Below, one piece after another: positions 10,973 through 22,810 of a stretch of DNA of 64,000 nt. The number at the start of each line of letters is the position of its first letter. The first letter of the stretch is position 1. Location of the stretch: positions 5,818,466-5,882,465 of the forward strand of contig JADCRB010000043.1 in assembly GCA_021464245.1 (NCBI GenBank). The letters run 5' to 3'. The position numbers were made by a program, and so were the translations under genes. The notes under the pieces were generated by a model, which saw only the letters and a program-made list of their open reading frames with translations, was not told where the DNA came from and did no database searches. The stretch comes from Carallia brachiata. Taxonomy: Eukaryota > Streptophyta > Magnoliopsida > Malpighiales > Rhizophoraceae.

Positions 10973-11287
10973 TTTGTCGTTCTTTGATTTTGTGCTCATG
11001 ATGTAGGAAGTCAACCTCAAGACCTAAAGTCTAGATATGCAGAAAGTTGAGTTCAAAGCACAGAGAAAATACAGAGCGTCATATGAATCTGCATTTTTCG
11101 TAATGAGGTTGAGAGTTCACGAATTTCACATGTACCAACAATTCAACCTGATATCCAAAAAAAAAAAATGATCTTAGGGAGCCTATCAACAATGAATGCA
11201 GCCATAAAGAAGTTAAAGTTTGTGTGGGTTGTGAGTGGCTATGTTGAACTCGTTCAGCTTTCAACTTCATGCTGACCCCACGTGGGT

Positions 11288-12209
11288 TGGGGCTGTTCAT
11301 AAACCACCCAATACGCTAAAAACCGTCCGACTCACACCATGTCTACCCGCACTCGCCAAAACTACCAAGAAAAAAATCAATCACGGTTTTTATTTTTTAA
11401 AAATGGTTTCAAAATTTTAAAAACTGCGGTTAACCGACCCAATTTACCCCTACTAATATATATATATATATATTATACATATAAAATATGGTCTAACTTA
11501 ATCATGTTTTCGCTTTGTTAGAAATTTATTTGTTTTCACTATATACTTTGCCTCATCTTCACTGTTTTTGCTATTCTTTGCAAGAATAAATTTTAAATTT
11601 TGTGTGCAATTGGGTATTTAAAGATGTTGTTGCTTTGATCTAACAAGCTTGTAGTCATTAGATTGCTATCATGAATTGGCTATATTTCCAACTATATTTC
11701 CTCATTCTTTATATTCGGGTTTGTAGTGATGTTTGATTTTCCCTACTAGGTAGTTAGCTTTGACGAGAAGATTTAAAAAGAAAAAACAAAGAAATCATAC
11801 AATCTCAGACTTCAGTTGTAGTAATAACAATGAAATTTTATAATGGCAAAGAAAAACTATGGAAATATTAGTTGTTTATTTATTTCTTATGCATAAACTA
11901 TATCTTAATATCATGACTTTGAAATTTGAATGAATGTGTAACTAATTTACTCAATTTTTTGATTAAATATCTAATTGATGTATTCAAATTTTACCTTAAA
12001 TAAATGTTTTAAATAAAAATCAAAAATCAAGCTGCAGAATTAGCAAAACTGCTCAAACCGCCTAAACCAATCCGCCATTTAGTGAATTGGTTTGGACAGT
12101 TTGAACGGCTGGCGGATTGGTTAAGGTTTAAAATTTTCAAACTGTCACTATAATGATTTGGTTGCAATTTGTTCTTTAAATCGTCCAATGTGACCCGCGA
12201 ACACCCTTA
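11288..12209. mobile_element. non-autonomous hAT element, inserted in block A
   Basis: Flanked by a perfect 8-bp target duplication ACGTGGGT (11,280-11,287 and 12,210-12,217). The left end GGGGCTGTTCATAAACC and right end CCCGCGAACACCCTTA are the same termini as the hAT at 46,042-50,822, including a subterminal hairpin of AAACCGCC/CCAATCCGC motifs (about 12,050-12,125). The centre is AT-rich and does not encode transposase. Block B keeps the single ACGTGGGT at 55,127-55,134, so the insertion postdates the duplication. Confidence 0.9.
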
Positions 12210-12874
12210 ACGTGGGTTAAGCCTACTGGTCAAATTATTAAGAATCCCAGTGGCATCTCTTACAAAGTACGTGCAATCTGTGTGGAATAACATTGCCAAC
12301 TAGCATGAACACAAGCCTTCCCTAAGTGCACTTGCCCTCCAATTAGCTAATAATCTAAGCATGTACAACTTACGCTGAGGCCTACTCTTCAAAGCATATT
12401 TCCAATGCACGAGGTTTTCATACTATAAGATCTAAGAAAAAGTCAAATGCACATAATCTTACTCCTTTTTTTTTGTATTGTCATGCATGTTGTTTCCATG
12501 CTTAGCATGTATAAGTCACTTTCATATAATAGCTCTCTTGACAAAAAGAACTGAATGAGATCTGCCGCAGTCATTAGGAGTCAAAAAATTCTACGGAAAA
12601 TTTTCCGATAGACAATAAAGGAAACCTTAATTTCAACTAAATACATAAAGAGTAGACAGCTAAAAACTGATAAATGCAGAGAAAGGTATCCAAAATTGTG
12701 TGTGAACAGCTTCCCAATTAACAAATATTATCTAAGACTAAGCTAATCATCGCGTCCTCTGCAACAAATATTTGACAAACTTTTCTACAGCAAACAAACT
12801 TTTCATGGTGAAATGCATCACAATAAAGAGCTCTACTTGTAAGCAGTCGCTAATCAGAAAAAACAATTCAATGG

Positions 12875-13175
12875 CTAGAAAGTCGCAAGAGACGCCAACA
12901 CTGCAAATATGATGCCAATCGCAACTAGACGCAGTGAGTATCTCATAACACCTGCTGTCAAGTAACATAAAGAAATTCTAATTACTACCATCAACAGAGA
13001 TCAGCCCAAGATTTGCACAAATGAAAAATAATGTAATTGGAGAATTAACGTTGCAAACCTTCATTTGCAGGGATGGTATAGTTGAAATAGAAATGGTAGT
13101 CATGGTACCACAAGCTACAACTCGAGCCATAAGTCTCCCATCCTCTTTTGTTTTCGCTAGTGGTTCGTAAAACAC
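12875..13175 (-). pseudogene. truncated DUF26 gene, block A
   Basis: The 3' part of the DUF26-protein gene that is complete at 56,012-56,940. The last exon (12,875-12,954) still encodes a hydrophobic C-terminal tail ending LASLATF and stop, and the exon 1 remnant (13,059 to about 13,175) ends in the same GAAG/GTTTG donor. Homology to block B stops at about 13,175, within the codons after the second DUF26 cysteine cluster. Both DUF26 cores, the signal peptide and the promoter are therefore missing. The breakpoint lies about 180 bp from the start of the Elf1 gene and marks the right end of block A. Confidence 0.85.
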
Positions 13176-13352
13176 ATCAACAATTAACAAATTTTTCCGG
13201 CAAAATAAATCTTGTTGCTTTTTTTTTTTCCCCATGCAATTTAATTTGTGTTCTGTTTTCTAGAAAACCTAAAAACAAGACATATTTGCATGCTTGTGGC
13301 GATCGACTTAGTTAAGAAAAAAATTTTCTTATCGTAGGAGTTGTGGTGAGAT

Positions 13353-14145
13353 ATGGGGAAGAGAAAGTTTAGATCGAAGCAGCTGCCTAAGAAGAGAATC
13401 GCAAAGCTCGATACTGTCTTCAGATGTCCTGTCTGCGACTATGGCACTAGTGTTGAGTGCAGCATGTAAGCATTAATTGGCTTCGGTTTTTTTTTTTTTT
13501 TCCTTTATAAGTTTTCTAATTTGATATAATTATAATTATCAAAATCGCACAGTGGTCCATGCATTTACTTATGCATACATAATATGGACTTTTTTTTTAA
13601 TTTTTTTTGTCCCAGAGATATGAAGTACTTGATTGGTGAAGCCACATGCAGGATATGCCAAGAGAGCTTCTGCGCTAACGTAACAGGTATTTCATAAGGC
13701 CTGCGTTTCTCAATTTTGGCAACCAAACTTTTGTTTTTTGTTTGTTTTTTTTTTCCCTATTGGGAAATTATATATTTGGGCATCTGTATGTGACGTGAGA
13801 TTGTGTTTTTTTTTAAAAAAAAAACTTAAGCGATAATCATTACATATAGTAGGGGGATTGATGTACTAAAAAAAAGAAAAACATATGAAAAGGAAATTAG
13901 TAAGAAGTGAGATTCAAACTCCCACCTCTTATTTGAATTAGTTGATTGTATTATTAATTTGTTTTGCTGGCATGATTATGTTTGAATGTACTAAGAGACT
14001 AAAGTGGTATCTGATTTTTTTTTTTCCCTGTTCCCTCTTACATATTTGTCTAAATATAGTGAATACAGATATAGCGAATGGATTGATGAGTGTGAACGAG
14101 TCAATAATCCTGGTGACAATGGTGCCTGAATTGAAGACCTGTTGA
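13353..14145 (+). pseudogene. ELF1 homolog: Elf1-type transcription elongation factor, shifted last exon
   Basis: Elf1 is a small zinc-ribbon nuclear protein that travels with RNA polymerase II on chromatin. Exon 1 (13,353-13,465) starts MGKRKFRSKQLPKKR, the conserved basic tail, and includes the first zinc pair CPVC. Exon 2 (13,616-13,686) has IGEATCRICQESF with the second pair CRIC. Both splice junctions follow GT/AG. Exon 3 starts at 14,060, but joined there the frame gives a foreign tail ending at 14,145. The expected family ending (YSEWIDECERVN) is present one frame over and ends at 14,129. A small deletion at the beginning of exon 3 relative to the usual TEPIDIYSEW region explains the shift. 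The zinc ribbon is intact, so a truncated protein is conceivable. Confidence 0.85.
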
Positions 14146-16590
14146 CTGGAGATCAGTGCCACTTCCGGATGACAAAGATGATAACTGTCTTTAAAATTCC
14201 TCAAGTTTCCATTATTTGTGTTGGCTTTGGGGTTGATCTGTAAGAGGACCATATTTACATATTATTTGACAGTATGAAAAGCTTATTTAGTTATTGTCTA
14301 TGTGATATTGCATGCGATATTAGCCAAATGCACAAAAAGCGGATCACCTAAATGTCAGTTTTTATAATTGTTGTATTATTTTTGTGAGGTAATTGAAGTA
14401 TGAAAAAATGTACTTTAATTAGTCTTCGCAAATCTCATCATGTTTTAGGATAATTTTAATTTAATTGTTCCTTTTTTAGTGTAACTTACTTGTAATTTTA
14501 TATTACACATAAGTGCGACCTATTTAAAACAAAAATAAAATAAAACAAAATTTATACAGTGTAAGATCTTAGGGAAGAAACTTTGGAAGAAATTAGTTAA
14601 GGATATGTATAAAGAGTACAAATGCTCTGTCAACTTAATTCACTTTTTTTATTATTAATTAATTCCAAACTGAGACTGAAATGTGATTCCTCCAATTTTG
14701 AAGATGGTTTCAAGAATAATTGAGTTATACCAATTAAACTTTAATTAACTCTTTGAGATTTCTATATCTCATTTTTTTACTTGAATATTTATCCAACAAT
14801 TTGGAGCAGGAACTTAAATTGTGCTCCTCTAAAATTTCGGAGGATATGCAGCATAATATTTTACCGATGCGTGATGAATTGTTGTTGAATTAAAGTTTAG
14901 TCTTTGTTGGAAGATCTAGATTGATCCGTCAATTTCTGTAGACCGTGTCTTTTCCCACAGAACAGTTGTTCAAATGGAATCTTCAAATTGAAATACAATT
15001 AAGGTATTTGGTGAGTCCTAGGCATGATAAAAGTAGTATTAAAGTGAAATTAAAAAATAATATAAGTCTTTAAATAGTTAAATTTAAAAAAATATTAAAA
15101 TCAGATCAAAGAGTTTTTTTTTTTTTTTTTATTGGGTTAAAGTAAGAGATGTGTAACTAGTATTGTAAAATGTGGAACAATACAATGTAAAAAAATGAAA
15201 CAAATATTATATAGTATGTGCAACTACCTCTTGTTATATATTGTATGAAATTCCGCATTCTCCCTATTTTGTTGCGCATCATTTATTTTTCAAAAAAAGG
15301 TTAAAAAAACAAAAAAAGAAACCATTTGCACGTGAGACTCCTAGATTGCCCGTCTACTAGCTATTTAATAATGTGTTGTCATAATCAAATCGGTGATCGG
15401 ACAAAAAAATTAGTGGTTCAAGATTTTACAAATTTAATCGATTTAATCAGTATTTAAATTAGTTGAACTTATTTTTAATAATAAATATATATTATAAAGA
15501 TAATTAAAAAAATACTTATAGAGAATAATTATATATTAATTTTTTAATTTTAAGAATTAAATTAAAAATTTTAGTCAAATTTAAAGTTAAATTAAAATTT
15601 TTAATTAAATTTTAGAGCTTAAATTATAATTTAATTAAAATTTAAAATAAAATTTAATTTTTAATATTTATTAACCTGCCTCAACTTATCTGATTAATTT
15701 AATTTTAACCGATTTTTGACCAAATTTTGATCCGTTGAGAAGCTAAACATAAATCGGCTATTAATTGGACTGACATATTCAAACTCAATTTTTACCAGGG
15801 ATTCTCTGGCTTGCTCACGTCACAAGTCACCAACAGGAGTTTTCTAAAAGTAACGCTATTGCCCTTGCAAAGTTTTGAATGTCCTGGCCGGTATTATTAA
15901 TATTATTAAATATATTAATTATTTTATTATTATTTAAAATTAAATTACATAATAAAATTTTTTTTAATATTTAAAAGCTGAAGAATATTGTTAAAGTTAA
16001 ATCACCTTTTTTTTTCATTCTTTGTACTTTAACTTTTAAGAGACTGCCATTATAATTTATACTATAATTCCGTACAAATTACAGGGAAAAAAAAAAAGGG
16101 CTTTCAGAACAAAGAATTGTTGACTAGGAAGATTATGCCCATTTTGCAAGCTAAGAAGGTGAAATGCTGCTTTGTCTAGTTGTCCGCAACCAATTCCATC
16201 TTTGTCACGGGTTTATTATATGGTGTAGGTGTTTGGCGGAAGGAATGCGTCGATTTGACTTTGGAAGGTGAATTAATAAAACTCCCTTCCCTTTTTTTTT
16301 TTAACGTAAAAAAAAAATTCATGTGAGTATGTTTTTATCAAATTTTTAGGTCAAGATCAGAGTAATAACATATATATGTCTCATTTAATTCAACTCACAG
16401 AAAGGAATCAACCATCCAAACACTGATGATAGACCCGCATGAATCTCTTTTAAGCCAATCACAACGATTATTAAATTTGAAATTAATCCGCATAAGCATA
16501 GTGCAACCTAGCGACTGAATAAGGACATTGTCTCCAAGCATAATTGTTAGGATTTGAACGAGTAAAAAAAAAGTATGTCAAATTGTCGTT
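14146..16590. other. AT-rich intergenic sequence
   Basis: No gene, RNA or clear element found. Contains homopolymer T runs (for example about 15,115-15,131) and long A/T stretches only. Confidence 0.6.
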
Positions 16591-16739
16591 GAACTAGCTA
16601 TAGATGATAATAGGAACCACCCGCCGGGGGGCTGCGCGGTTAAGACTAAAGAATTCTGGGGAACTAGCTATAGATGATAGGAACCCACCCCCGCCCCCCC
16701 CCGGGGGGGCCGCGCACTCAAGACTAAAGAATTATGGGG
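16591..16739. repeat. GC-rich tandem duplication, 70 and 79 bp units
   Basis: Two units each begin GAACTAGCTATAGATGAT and end AAGACTAAAGAATTxTGGGG. Between these they hold a C-run followed by a G-run (CCGCCGGGGGGCTGCGCGG; in unit 2 a longer run of C then G), then a CGCGC block. The G/C content is very unlike the surrounding sequence. Confidence 0.85.
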
Positions 16740-17053
16740 CAAAATAAACAAAGAAAAGAAACTAGGAGACTAAGGATGCCAGGCTGAAAATATATTGATG
16801 TTCGGCAACGTTTATATCAATATTCAGCTATTAACAAATAAGTACCATCATTTTAGTTTATTAGTTAGGTGATTCGTTCTTCAAGACTAAAGAATTTTGG
16901 CGCAAAATAAACAAAAGAAAAGAAATTATGAGACTAAGAATGTCAGGCTGAACATATATTGATTTTTGGCAACGTTTATATCATTATTCAGCTATGAACT
17001 AATAATAAATAAGTATCATTATTATGGTTTACTAGTTAAGAGATTCGTTCGTA
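16719..17053. repeat. tandem units of about 165 bp flanking the gypsy element
   Basis: Two units (about 16,719-16,879 and 16,880-17,053) share CAAGACTAAAGAATT, AAAATAAACAAA, GGCAACGTTTATATCA and a final GATTCGTTC. A related unit appears beyond the gypsy element at about 27,890-28,015. Confidence 0.8.
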
Positions 17054-17059
17054 TTATAA

Positions 17060-17892
17060 ATACATAAGTTTGAATTGTAAGCGGTGAAAATTTCGAATTT
17101 GCAACAGTTGACTCGAAAAATACATATATAAATTACAAATAAAAATTTAAAATAAAATAAAATTTATGTTGGGTCGATCTTCATGAATCCTCCAATTAGT
17201 ACTCTTTCGTAATTCGTCAAGGACTGCTCGAGTTTAATTTTAACATAAATAAATTCCACAATTTTATCTTGAACTAGGTAGATTTTGCTGAGAACTAAAA
17301 TTGGATCTGAGGTTGATACTTGGACTACGGTGAAAACCGCAGAAACTGGATCTGACTCAATTTGGCTTAATTTCACCGAAGGCGAGGGGGCTTGTTCTCG
17401 TGTGAGTTGCTTGAATTTTACTAAGAGCCGTATGAGACTTGATCTCAACTGAATTTGTAATATTTTGATATTTTAGATCGATACTCTCAAAGATCTAGAT
17501 CTAATACGATCAGAGAGTATAAACAAAAAATACACTTAGAAATAGATACAACAAATATTTTGGAGCTTGTACCTGAGTTATCTCTCAAAAGTAGTTAAGA
17601 GAATATACTGCAGAATATAAAAACGTAGGAAAAAGAGAAATTTTTTTGAGAGATTTTCAAAATTTTCTTTTTCTCTCAAGTTCTTTCTATTTTTCTGTTT
17701 ATATATTTACTGAATGGTTTTGGAAATATGGAAGAGGACCTATTTATAAGGCTCATTTCCCATGTGAATGTTCACATGAGAAAAGAAAAAAGATGAATTT
17801 CAACGTTGCCAATTTTGAAATCCGCAACGCCACATTGACCTTTTTTTTTTTACTTTCTAGAAGCTGACTTTCCTTTTTTTTTTTTTAACATT
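17060..17892 (-). repeat. 3' LTR of the gypsy element
   Basis: Aligns with 26,517-27,391, for example at TAAGCGGTGAAAATTTC versus TAAGTAGTGAAAATTTC and at GCTTGTTCTCGxGTGAG. The end TTTTAACA gives the TG...CA form if the minus strand is read. Exact outer boundary uncertain by about 15 bp. Confidence 0.75.
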
Positions 17893-20200
17893 TACAAATG
17901 CCCCCACTTCAAGGATTGGTAAGGAAGAACTTTGCGGACGTGATTCGAACCGAGTGTTGAAGTCCAATTTGAAACTTTAAACGTTTTGATGAATATTGAA
18001 TGTTGAAGTCTTCTAACTCCGACTATGCCTGCTGTTGTTGGATCTCAATGGAAACCGATAAGATCTTAAGAAAGTCAGCTCTTCAACCAATATAAAAATC
18101 GAAGCTCTGGCTCCAGCTAATGTCGAGCTTTCATGACTCGCAAAGGCTTGCAAAGGTTCTTTGAAGTTACATATCTCTAGCGAGGATGCTGCAGTAGGCA
18201 AAGAATTTGAACCTCCCCATGAGGAAGGCCCAGCACTACGGAACTTCAAGACTTGCACTAAGGAGACGGGCTATAATGATGATTCCCAAGTCTGCTTCGA
18301 CGTAAGGAGAGTAGTTGGAACTTCCTTATATGTCACCGCATCCGAAGAGAGATGAGGATGATTGCAGCTTCTCGTCTCTCTATGGTAGTTCTGAATTAAG
18401 GAGATTGGTTGGAACTCCATGACACCGATGACGTTTGAGGCTGAGATTCGAGAGTTCTTAGATATCTCTCGAAGTGGACTACTCCTTCTTTTCTTAGCTC
18501 GATACCTACAATTTTCTGATCACATTCTTTTCAGAGAGAAAGAAGAGCTGAGAGATTGAGTGCTATGATTCTAGCATGCAGGATATATATACAAAAGGTT
18601 GGCTTTTTTTTTAAAAAAAAGTCAAAAAGAGGATATGCGGAATCTGGTGGGGTCATCTATGTCTCTTTCTTCCATAAGCAACAGAAGAGGCAGTGGCTGA
18701 CGTGCATTGCAGAATTCATTACTGTGTGCTGTAAAAGTCGTCTCATCTTATCCTTGTCAGCCATCCTGGTGGGGCCCGAGGCGTAGCTCTAAGTCAATCC
18801 TAGCCTCATTTGGCAGGCCGATGACGTTGATGCTGCTAGAGCCTTCCAACTGGTTGATGCTGCTGGAATATTCTAGAAAAAGAGGTAAAATTTCACCAAA
18901 ATGGCTTCTTCCTACTGTAAAATCTCATCCTGAACTTAAGTACCCATGAGGGATGAACCTCTGGCTGACTCCGTAAGACCACCAGAACCAGAATGCATAC
19001 TCCCACATGCTCCGACTTGCATCGAAATAGCCTGGAGGGACCATTGCAGTAGTAGAACTCGATCTAGTTCATTTGAGGGTGAAACTGTACCGGTGATATC
19101 TACTTTGAGAACAGTAGACTATGTCTTAGCAACAGTTCTTAGCGCTACTTTCTGCCTACTTATCCGAATCTGGAACCAAAAAAAATACATTCTTTGCTTC
19201 CACTGCTCTGAACGAGCGTAGCTAAGAAGCAAGTTGGTAAATTTATGATGTGTTAGCAATAGTACCTTCCATTGTTGCGGAAGACCTCCTCCAAGACTTA
19301 TATTTGCGCCAAAGTCAAGTGTCATCTTGTGTGAGGTGACCTTTCTTCTTCCTTATCTTGTCGTCCTGCAGATGGTTGCATTTTTTTTTTGCTGCAGAAG
19401 AGCAAATTTTTGGTGTGCGGCGAAGACAAGTTGAGACTGAAGTAAGGATTCAGTCTCAAACCCTCTATTGCTTTTATTTTTTTGGGCCGTTCACAGTTTA
19501 TACTCATGTAAGTCAGGAGTTGGACTGGATGTTGAGTGTTTGGATTTTGGACTTAAACTTTCAGGCTTTGGATTTTGGCTTAGGTTTCTGGATTTGGGCT
19601 CGAGTGTTTGGGTTCTAGATTGGACTTAGGTTTTTTGGGCTTAGGTTTTGTGTTTGGGTTCTGAATTGAACTTGGGCTTCTGGATTTGGGCTAAAGTGTT
19701 TGGGTTCTGGATTGATCTTGGGCTTTGGGACTTAGGACTTTCGCTTGGGCTTTCAGATCGGGACTTTTTTTTTTTCAAATTTTTTTCTTCTTTTTTTGAT
19801 TTTTTTCAGGTACATATATATTTATACATAATAATGCTTCGAAAATTTTCGTTAATCGGGCCAATCCGGACGCTTTCTTAGTCTGATAACGTGTAAGCGT
19901 TGTGGTTATAGATTTCCTACACTAAGTATGACCCGTCCATTTAGAAGTAAGCTTGTCACTAGACCGGTGCTTCAGTTGATGAGCTGTCGTATTGCTAGAA
20001 CAAGTTCTCCAACTTGAAATGATCGAGGGTAAACCCTGTGGTTGAACGTGTTGGTGAGCTGGACTTGATAGCACTCAAGTTGTTGTTGTGCTCAGAGTCT
20101 CTTTTCATCGAGGGCTTCTAACTCATCCAGACGTAGGCGAGCGTTTTTTTCCTGTGTGAGGCCTTCTAGAACAGCATGCGTAGAGATGGAATCTGTGTTT
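17893..20200 (-). other. gypsy 3' region without recognised domain
   Basis: Sequence between integrase and 3' LTR, more G+C-rich than the host. No domain is recognised in any frame. About 19,535-19,770 is a run of imperfect repeats of the words TTTGGATT, TTGGGCTT and GTGTTTGGGTTC on the + strand. Confidence 0.5.
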
Positions 20201-20379
20201 CCAACGGCAGTATTAGTTCACGCCGTAGATAAGTGAGTATGGCATCGCCTGTGTTGGAGTCTGGTAAGTTGTGCGATACGTCCATAATGCCTCGAAATTT
20301 GTCATGTCAACTCTTTTGGATTTAGAGACTACCTTATGCAATAAGTTGCACAAGTCTTGTTGAATGCTTCAGCCAAACC

Positions 20380-20770
20380 GTTAGTTGAGGCATTGTACAT
20401 GGATGACTTGTACTGCTTGAATTTAATTTCTCACAGATCTTGTCCATCAGGCTGTTGTAGAACTGCTTGCCATTATCAATGATGATAAATCGAGGGACTC
20501 CATAGCGATAGATTAGATGAGTCCGGATGAAGTTAACAAAATGTTCCTTCTTTACCTCTTTAAGTGGAATAGTTTTGGCCTATTTCGAGAAGTAGTCTGT
20601 TGCTGCGAAGATGTAGAGGTGACTTAAGGACGACTTTGGCAAGGGCCCCACTAAGTCGAGACCCCAAGTTTCGAATGGCCAAGACGAGGTAGTTGGATGC
20701 AACGGCTCCGGTGGTTAATAAATGTAATTTGCATGAAATTGACATGTTTGACAAGTTTTAGCAAACTCAA
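20380..20770 (-). pseudogene. gypsy integrase fragment
   Basis: The minus-strand translation across frames gives CQTCQFHANYI, then a GPLPK-like stretch, AATDYFSK and the RYGVPRFIIIDNG region typical of gypsy integrase cores. Internal stops are present. Confidence 0.7.
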
Positions 20771-21314
20771 TAGAATCACGTACCATAGTTGGCTAGCAGT
20801 ATCTCATTCTTCTGAGCTGAAAGTGCAATTTCGACCCTGATTTATGTCCGTCACAAATGTCAAATTGTGCTTCTGGAAGAGCTTGTTTTGCCTCTTTATT
20901 GTCCAGACAACGAAGTAAAACTCTATCAAAAGATCTTCAATAGAGAGCATCTTTGAGATATATGAAATGGGGAGTCGTTGTTGAATTTTGGTCTCATGAC
21001 GTGATTCTCAGGTAACTTTCCGTCCTATAGGTAGTCAATGATTAGTTGACGTCAATCCTCGTTCTAAGTGAGATGTACAATACAGCGTTGGCTACTGTGA
21101 TTTCTTCATTATGATCATGCGGTACAATTCACTTCTAGTATACAGCAAAAATCGCAGCCTAATTTCTGACTTTGCAAGAGAAGTCGCCAAGTTAGCCTAT
21201 GCTTCTGCTTGAGTGTTTTCTTGTTGAGGCACATGCTCCAGGGTGATGCTTTCAAATTCATCCATTAGCTGTCGAGCACGTTGACAGTAAGGCGTAAGGT
21301 CCTCTTTTTTCACA

Positions 21315-21560
21315 TCATACACCCGAGAAGTTGGTTGATGACAAGCTGGAATCTCCATGAACTTCTACAGTTGGAATCCTCATATCGACAGTCATTTGAA
21401 GACCAATGATTAAAGTCTGGTACTCAGCAATATTATTTGAGCATAACTCACCGAGAATGATAGCATATGGTAGTATTTGTCGTTGAAGAAGGACAAACAC
21501 TATGTCGACACTAACACCATCACATCTTGCTATACCATTGAAGAACATCGTCCATGATGG
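21315..21560 (-). pseudogene. gypsy second RNase H-like domain
   Basis: The minus-strand frame reads FFNGIARCDG, LGELCSNNIAEYQTLIIGLQ and VEVHGDSSL. This is the RNase H fold with the acidic pattern D (here changed to N), E and D. Its position between the first RNase H and integrase is the Tat-lineage arrangement. Confidence 0.75.
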
Positions 21561-21709
21561 CAGTATCTAGATGTAAAACACTTCTTCATCCAGAAGATGA
21601 TCTGTGAACTTCCAATCGGATGGGACAGGGTGATCTGTAAGGAAGTCTGCTAGAACTTGTCCTTTAACTGCTTTCTAAGGGACGTAGACAATGTCGTAGC
21701 TCTGTAGAA

Positions 21710-21970
21710 TTATTACCCACTTGGCAAGTCGTCCTGACAAGACTGAGTTAGATAAGATGTATATGACAGGATTAGCTCTGGCAATAAGACGTACTGTGTG
21801 GGCTTGCATGTAGTGCTTAGCTTATCAATAGCGAAGAACAGTACTAAACATATCGTTTCAATAGGCGAGTAATTCAGTTCCAGACTACTCAGTGTTCTGC
21901 TCAAGTAATATAGAGTAACTTCCCTTCCCTGCTCATTTTCCTGTGCAAGCAGCAGAGCTCCCAAAGACCT
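21710..21970 (-). pseudogene. gypsy RNase H domain
   Basis: The minus-strand frame contains GALLLAQENEQGREV, YYLSRTL and NYSPIETICLVLFFAI, the usual sequence following a gypsy reverse transcriptase. Confidence 0.75.
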
Positions 21971-22230
21971 TTCCTACGCTGCAATATATAGAATCAATGA
22001 CTTTCCTTGAATTAGAGCACTCAGGACTGGTGGATTGGAAAGTTAGTTCTTTATATTCTCAAAGGTTCTGCTACAAGCTTCGTCTCACTCAAAGTTGACA
22101 TCCTTCTTCATCAATCGGTGGAAAGGTTGACACCGCCCGGCTAAGTTGGAGATAAAACGGCGAATGTAGGCCAGTTTCCCTTATAGACTTCGCAGTTCAT
22201 GCAGATTTCTAGGTTCATACATCTTTTGAA

Positions 22231-22810
22231 TTATCTCAACTTTTGATTGATTAATTTCGAACCACGATGGCACACCACGAACCCAAAAAACTTGTCTGAT
22301 GTGACATCGAATGCACACTTGAGAGGGTTCATTTTGAGCTGATACTTGCGAAGTCTTTCAAACACCGTCTTGAGATCTTCGAGGTGGTTTTTGCGCTCCT
22401 TAATCTTTACCGCTAAGTCATCAACATAGCATTCTACAATCTTGTGCAGCATGTCATCAAAAATTTTTGCATGGCACGCTGATAAGTGGCGCTAGCATTT
22501 TTTAATCCGAATCATATAACTTTGTAGCAGTATATACCTTTTAGGGTGCGGAATGCCATCAACTCCTCATCCTCTGGTGCCATCCTGATCTAGTTATAGC
22601 CTGAAGAACCATTCATGAAGTACAATGCTTCGTGGCCCGTTGTTGCATCAACTGTGATCTCCGTTATAGGCAACAAAAAGTCATCTTTCGGACAGGCCCT
22701 GTTAAGATCTCGAAAGTCAACACATACCCTTAATGTCCATTCTTCTTTCTTACTAGGTCTATGTTGGCAATCACATTGGGTAGGTAACCTCTCGGATGAG
22801 GCCAGCATTG
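22231..22810 (-). pseudogene. gypsy reverse transcriptase domain
   Basis: Minus-strand blocks are WTLRVCVDFRDLNRACPKDDF and FMNGSSGYN (22,590-22,808), then the catalytic box CYVDDL with LRKYQLKMNPLKCAF (22,231-22,452). A frameshift separates the two blocks. Confidence 0.85.

Noticed and set aside
13938..14252. 104-codon minus-strand frame over Elf1 exon 3
   Set aside because: A shadow of the Elf1 exon and its flanks; the + strand splice structure explains the conservation.
17942..17960. GATTCGAACC, a tRNA T-loop-like word
   Set aside because: No matching acceptor, D-arm or anticodon arm around it. It lies in the gypsy element.
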